From the NCBI GenBank assembly GCA_012841565.1, contig DUUM01000161.1, forward strand, positions 1-8,299: a stretch of 8,299 nucleotides of DNA, read 5' to 3'. The stretch's first letter is position 1; each line of letters begins with the position of its first letter. This DNA is from Candidatus Epulonipiscium sp. GTDB lineage: Bacteria; Bacillota_A; Clostridia; Lachnospirales; Cellulosilyticaceae. Under the pieces are notes generated by a model. The model did not search any database. It was given only the letters and a program-made list of their open reading frames with translations, and was not told the DNA's origin. Positions 5,216 to 8,299 of the stretch are shown here, in pieces. The position numbers were made by a program, and so were the translations under genes.

Positions 5216-5473
5216 TTGATTAAAATAATAAACTGTGGCAACTATTACACTCTGATAAATTGTAAAGGCGATTATAATAATCATTGCCACGTGGATAAGA
5301 AAAGTACTGCCGAGCTACTTAAGAGGTTAGTACAAAACAAGAGAGTACCGAGAAGTAGTTATTTAAGACAGTCGGCTATAAGGCTAACAACAGATACAAG
5401 GTACAAGGAAAATATAAAGATAAAGATAAACAAGGATAAGAACAAGCAGAAATATACTAACAAGATGAGGTAA
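5216..5473 (+). CDS. Basic phage protein of unknown function (85 aa)
   Basis: The start is TTG at 5216, preceded by GAGGTGG (5205-5211). The product opens M-I-K-I-I-N-C-G-N-Y-Y, with beta-like strands over residues 1-18, a His/Cys patch (H23-C24-H25), a helix (about 30-43) followed by R-V-P-R-S-S-Y-L (43-50), and a strongly basic Lys/Asn-rich tail (about 62-85). It looks like a small conserved phage protein, but I know no function. It is the first gene after the terminator-like hairpin and probably opens the late operon. Its end overlaps by 13 bases an open stretch in the frame of the HNH gene (5461-5544). Confidence 0.65.
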   Translation: MIKIINCGNYYTLINCKGDYNNHCHVDKKSTAELLKRLVQNKRVPRSSYLRQSAIRLTTDTRYKENIKIKINKDKNKQKYTNKMR

Positions 5474-5544
5474 GCGAGAAATCGAGGGAAGAATATATCG
5501 TAAAGCAGGGGCGGGAGCGGATACATAAGAGAGAGAAGGAAACA

Positions 5545-5889
5545 ATGACAGAAGAAGATACAGGGCGTTGGGTGCAGTCCCTTATAGATAAGGACAGGTT
5601 AGATTTGTTTTACTCTAGTCCAGCGTGGCGCAAGACAAGGCGAGAAGTATTGGAGGGGTATAAGTCCGAGTGCCAACATTGCAAAGCCAAAGGCTATTAC
5701 ACTAGAGCAAATACAGTGCATCACGTGCAATACGTTAGGCGACACCCAAGACTAGCCCTAAGTAAGACCTATGCGTTTAAAGGGATAGAGTATATTAATC
5801 TGATTCCTTTATGTGAAGAGTGCCACAAGGTTACACATGGAAGAGATAGGAAGAGGGCTAAACCTCTTACCGTAGAGCGCTGGGAGTAA
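5545..5889 (+). CDS. HNH endonuclease of the packaging module
   Basis: This 114-aa protein has a complete HNH nuclease fold. It shows the family opening F-Y-S-S-P-A-W-R (22-29), the zinc knuckle C43-x-x-C46, catalytic-strand H59-H60, N85 in the I-N-L-I-P-L-C strand, the second knuckle C90-x-x-C93-H94, and H98. In HK97-type cos phages an HNH protein encoded beside the terminase genes works with terminase to cut cos; position and size fit that role here. ATG at 5545 follows AAGGA (5536-5540). The frame is open without a stop back to 5461 but contains no ATG, GTG or TTG there, so 5545 is the only normal start. Confidence 0.87.
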   Translation: MTEEDTGRWVQSLIDKDRLDLFYSSPAWRKTRREVLEGYKSECQHCKAKGYYTRANTVHHVQYVRRHPRLALSKTYAFKGIEYINLIPLCEECHKVTHGRDRKRAKPLTVERWE

Positions 5890-6081
5890 GGTTTGTATTA
5901 TAAATATTCATTGGTAGGTTATAATCATGCAATTTATACGGATATTTACGAAGATATAATAAAGATAGTGCATATATATACCCCGTTCGATTTTAAACGG
6001 ATATTAATTATTATCGGTGTAACTCGATATGGGTGCGACAAGTTATAAATTTTAAAATCTCATGTGAAAGGTGGTGGGGAT
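5890..6081. other. AT-rich gap between HNH and terminase genes, possible cos region
   Basis: No gene is supported in these 190 bases. They are AT-rich, with a small hairpin CCGTT/AACGG (within 5984-6000) and a TATAAT at 5920-5925 without a good -35 box. In cos-type phages with this gene order the cohesive-end site often lies next to the small terminase gene. No cos sequence can be recognised directly, so this is positional inference. Confidence 0.3.
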
Positions 6082-6387
6082 GTGAAAAAAGAAATTAAAC
6101 AAGATTTATTAGACCAGCTCGACCGCAACGGAACTACTGGAAGTTACTTCACAGATTTAGTTGCTGATTACTTAGATTTGTGGGACACAAAGAATTTGTT
6201 AATAGACGATATAAAAGAGCGTGGAGTATCTACGATTTACAACAACGGAGGCGGTCAAACTGGAAGAAAGAAAAATGATAGTGTAGACCAGTTATTGAAA
6301 GTAAATCAACAAATGATTAAATTACTCGCTTGCTTGGGAATAAAACCTTCACAATCGGACGGTGATTCTGATGACATGGAAATGTAG
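6082..6387 (+). CDS. terS: Phage terminase small subunit, P27 family
   Basis: This 101-aa protein matches P27-type small terminases, which recognise phage DNA and guide the large subunit to it at the start of packaging. Diagnostic features are the Y-x-x-L-W-D segment (30-35), V-S-T-I-Y-N-N-G-G-G-Q-T-G (49-61), and a helix with L-L-K-V-N-Q-Q-M-I-K-L-L (71-82) followed by L-G-I-K-P-S. I place the start at GTG 6082, because the upstream in-frame GTG at 6064 would translate the G-rich ribosome binding site (AAAGGTGGTGGG, 6067-6078) into protein. The acidic C-terminus overlaps the large-subunit gene by 17 bases. Confidence 0.87.
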   Translation: MKKEIKQDLLDQLDRNGTTGSYFTDLVADYLDLWDTKNLLIDDIKERGVSTIYNNGGGQTGRKKNDSVDQLLKVNQQMIKLLACLGIKPSQSDGDSDDMEM

Positions 6388-8050
6388 ACAAAAAGATTAC
6401 CACAAATATATTGACGATTACATAGATGGTTGCCGAAAAGGTGAAATCATTGTAGGCAAGGACATTTTAGCAGCGCTTGATGTTGTAGAATCTAAACTAA
6501 ACAATGAAGATGTTTTTATTGATATAGAAAAAATCGATAAATCAGTTGAGCTTATGGAGAGGTATTTTGAGATATCTCTTTTTGATTGGGAACTATTTGT
6601 AACCGCCTGCATTCATTGTTTTTATAAAGCAAATGATACGGTTGTCTTTGATACTATATTTATCATGATGGGAAGGGGAAATGGAAAGAATGGTTTTATT
6701 TCTCCGCTGGTGTGGTATTTAACAACTCACTACCATGGAATTAAAGGTTACAACATTGACATTGTGGCGAATGCAGAAGATCAAGCAAAGACCTCTTTTG
6801 AAGATGTGTACGAAGTGCTCGAAGATAATTGGACTAAGTTAAAAAAGTTTTTCTATAAGTCGAAAGAGATTATTAGAAATCTAATAACAAAATCATATAT
6901 AAAATACAATACTTCAAACGCAAAATCAAAAGACAGCAAAAGAACTGGATGTTTAGTTTTTGATGAAGTCCATGCTTATGAAAACTATGATCAGATAAAA
7001 GTGTTTACCTCAAGTTTTGGCAAGAGGAAGCATTCAAGGGCCTTTTATATAACCACCAACGGAAATGTCAGAGAAGGCGTCCTTGATGATATGATAAATA
7101 TCGCAACTAATATTTTAAACGGAACAATTACTGACCTTGGTTGGTTGCCATTAATGTATCGCGTTGATTGTGAAGAGGATACAAAAGATGAAAAAATGTG
7201 GCATAAGCCCAACCCGTCGCTTAAATATTTGCCATCGCTTTTTAAAGAAATAAAAAAAGCCTATATTGATATGCAATATACTCCAGCCTTAGAAGAAGAA
7301 TTTTATACAAAAAGAATGAACTGGCCAAAAGGAAGTAAAGAATTTGTTGTTACTCCTTGGGAAAATATAATATCAACAAGCAAAGAAATACCCGAACTGC
7401 TTGGCAGGGATTGTATCGTTGGAATTGACTATGCAATGGTTAGCGACATGGTAAGTGTTCATGCGCATTTTAGAATCGGCGAAGAACGATACGGGATAAG
7501 TCATTCTTGGCTTTGCGAAAACTCCAAAGATATAAAAAGAATAAAAGCGCCTTACAGGGAATGGGCAGAACAAGGGCTCTTAACAATGGTTGACGAAGTT
7601 GAGATAAGCCCCTTTTTAGTATCTAACTATGTAGCGGAGCTCGGGACTAAGTACAACATTAAGAAAATAGCTCTTGATAACTTTAGGTACGCGCTAATGA
7701 AAGAGGCCCTTGATGAGATTGGCTTTGACGCTAAAGAAAGAAAAAACTTAGTGCTTGTAAGACCGAGTGACATCATGAAAATTGTACCCGTTATTGATAG
7801 CTGGTTTGTAAATCAACTAATTAGCTGGGGAGATAATCCACTTATCCGTTGGGCAACGAACAATACAAAGATTATATCTGCAGGCAAGAAGAGGGGTGAG
7901 GTAACGGGGAACTTCTATTATGGGAAAATTGAACCTAAATCAAGAAAGACAGACCCGTTCATGGCATTTGTTGCCAGTGCAACTTTAGACGACGAAATAA
8001 AAGAGGAATGTGGAACATACGAAGATTTACCAATAATTATAGGGAGGTGA
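6371..8050 (+). CDS. terL: Phage terminase large subunit (HK97-type packaging ATPase/nuclease)
   Basis: This 559-aa protein is the motor that pumps DNA into the prohead and cuts it. The ATPase domain has a Walker A-like loop G-R-G-N-G-K-N (101-107; Asn replaces the usual Ser/Thr after Lys) and Walker B L-V-F-D-E (195-199). The C-terminal RNase H-like nuclease domain shows acidic positions D353 (in V-G-I-D-Y), D436 (in A-L-D-N-F) and D528 (in D-P-F-M-A-F), consistent with metal-binding catalytic residues. Length is normal for the family. ATG at 6371 is preferred over GTG at 6362; CGGACGGTGAT just upstream offers a weak ribosome binding site, so coupling to the small-subunit gene is likely. Family is certain; the start is slightly uncertain. 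Confidence 0.95.
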   Translation: MTWKCRQKDYHKYIDDYIDGCRKGEIIVGKDILAALDVVESKLNNEDVFIDIEKIDKSVELMERYFEISLFDWELFVTACIHCFYKANDTVVFDTIFIMMGRGNGKNGFISPLVWYLTTHYHGIKGYNIDIVANAEDQAKTSFEDVYEVLEDNWTKLKKFFYKSKEIIRNLITKSYIKYNTSNAKSKDSKRTGCLVFDEVHAYENYDQIKVFTSSFGKRKHSRAFYITTNGNVREGVLDDMINIATNILNGTITDLGWLPLMYRVDCEEDTKDEKMWHKPNPSLKYLPSLFKEIKKAYIDMQYTPALEEEFYTKRMNWPKGSKEFVVTPWENIISTSKEIPELLGRDCIVGIDYAMVSDMVSVHAHFRIGEERYGISHSWLCENSKDIKRIKAPYREWAEQGLLTMVDEVEISPFLVSNYVAELGTKYNIKKIALDNFRYALMKEALDEIGFDAKERKNLVLVRPSDIMKIVPVIDSWFVNQLISWGDNPLIRWATNNTKIISAGKKRGEVTGNFYYGKIEPKSRKTDPFMAFVASATLDDEIKEECGTYEDLPIIIGR

Positions 8051-8054
8051 GAAA

Positions 8055-8299
8055 GTGGGATTAATAAGTTGGATAGCCAACAAGTTCGGAGGAACAATCG
8101 ACATATCAAAAATCAGCAAAGAAGATATTGAAGATTGCGTTGCAGACATCTATATAAGGGAGCTTGCACTAAATTCAACAATCAATTTAATAGCTGGCGT
8201 TTTTTGCAAAGCAGAGTTTAAAACGTATGACAACAACGAAGAAATAAAGAAGGATGAATATTATCTGTGGAACATTTCGCCTAACAAAAATCAATCAGC
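8055..8299 (+). CDS. HK97-type portal protein, N-terminal part (cut by window end)
   Basis: The GTG at 8055 follows AGGGAGG (8041-8047) with 7-base spacing and sits 4 bases after the terminase stop. The visible 81 codons open M-G-L-I-S-W-I-A-N-K-F-G-G and continue through R-E-L-A-L-N-S-T-I-N-L-I-A-G and C-K-A-E-F-K-T-Y to Y-Y-L-W-N-I-S-P-N-K-N-Q-S. That is the usual beginning of HK97-family portal proteins, with conserved L-W-N-x-x-P-N-x-N-Q. The portal forms the dodecameric ring at the capsid vertex through which terminase pumps DNA. Family members are about 400 residues, so most of the gene lies beyond the window; no truncation by mutation is implied. Confidence 0.87.
   Translation, partial: MGLISWIANKFGGTIDISKISKEDIEDCVADIYIRELALNSTINLIAGVFCKAEFKTYDNNEEIKKDEYYLWNISPNKNQS

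Noticed and set aside
5087..5290. Minus-strand open frame of 67 codons with hydrophobic N-terminus
   Set aside because: It crosses the terminator-like hairpin and runs antisense to the 85-aa gene; its hydrophobicity comes from reading AT-rich DNA backwards. I saw no ribosome binding site for it.
6064..6081. Upstream GTG giving a longer terminase small subunit
   Set aside because: The extra six codons coincide with the purine-rich ribosome binding site of the GTG at 6082; the family-like protein begins there.

Overview
This 8.3 kb window is a stretch of a tailed-phage genome (free phage or prophage; no integrase, repressor or att site is visible, so lysogeny cannot be judged) from a low-GC Gram-positive host. 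The AT-rich composition, strong AGGAGG-type ribosome binding sites, frequent TTG/GTG starts, heavy use of AGA/ATA codons and the gene set itself all point to Bacillota, most likely Clostridia. Every supported gene is on the + strand and packed in short-overlap, translationally coupled arrays.

Positions 1-196 are a leader without a supported gene; it ends in a stable hairpin next to the first ribosome binding site. Positions 197-3254 are a replication/recombination/DNA-modification block: a RusA-type Holliday junction resolvase, a phage replisome organizer, a beta-class DNA methyltransferase, and a PP-loop protein of the PAPS reductase family. The replisome organizer gene carries in its linker a cluster of GTAACA repeats at helical spacing followed by twelve GA-rich hexamers, which looks like the phage replication origin.

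Positions 3255-4207 are a zone of very small or broken genes: a frameshifted mini-ORF, two unrecognised proteins of 89 and 83 aa, a 49-aa gene, a duplicated ribosome binding site whose second copy has lost its start codon, and a truncated zinc-ribbon mini-ORF. Positions 4208-4944 hold a sigma-70 region-4-like (DUF1492-type) regulator, expected to switch on late genes, and a Cys-rich protein of unknown function.

Positions 4945-5215 are non-coding and look like the early/late boundary: an imperfect dyad, a weak candidate promoter, a stem-loop and an intrinsic-terminator-like hairpin just before the next gene. Downstream comes the packaging module: a small unknown protein, an HNH endonuclease, a 190-base AT-rich gap (a plausible place for cos), P27-family terminase small subunit, HK97-type terminase large subunit, and the start of an HK97-type portal gene cut by the window end. 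The HNH, TerS, TerL and portal order is the packaging machine of cos-type HK97-like siphophages.

The parts most worth a second look are the putative origin inside the replisome organizer gene, the methyltransferase/PP-loop pair as a possible DNA-modification cassette, and the structured non-coding region before the late genes.
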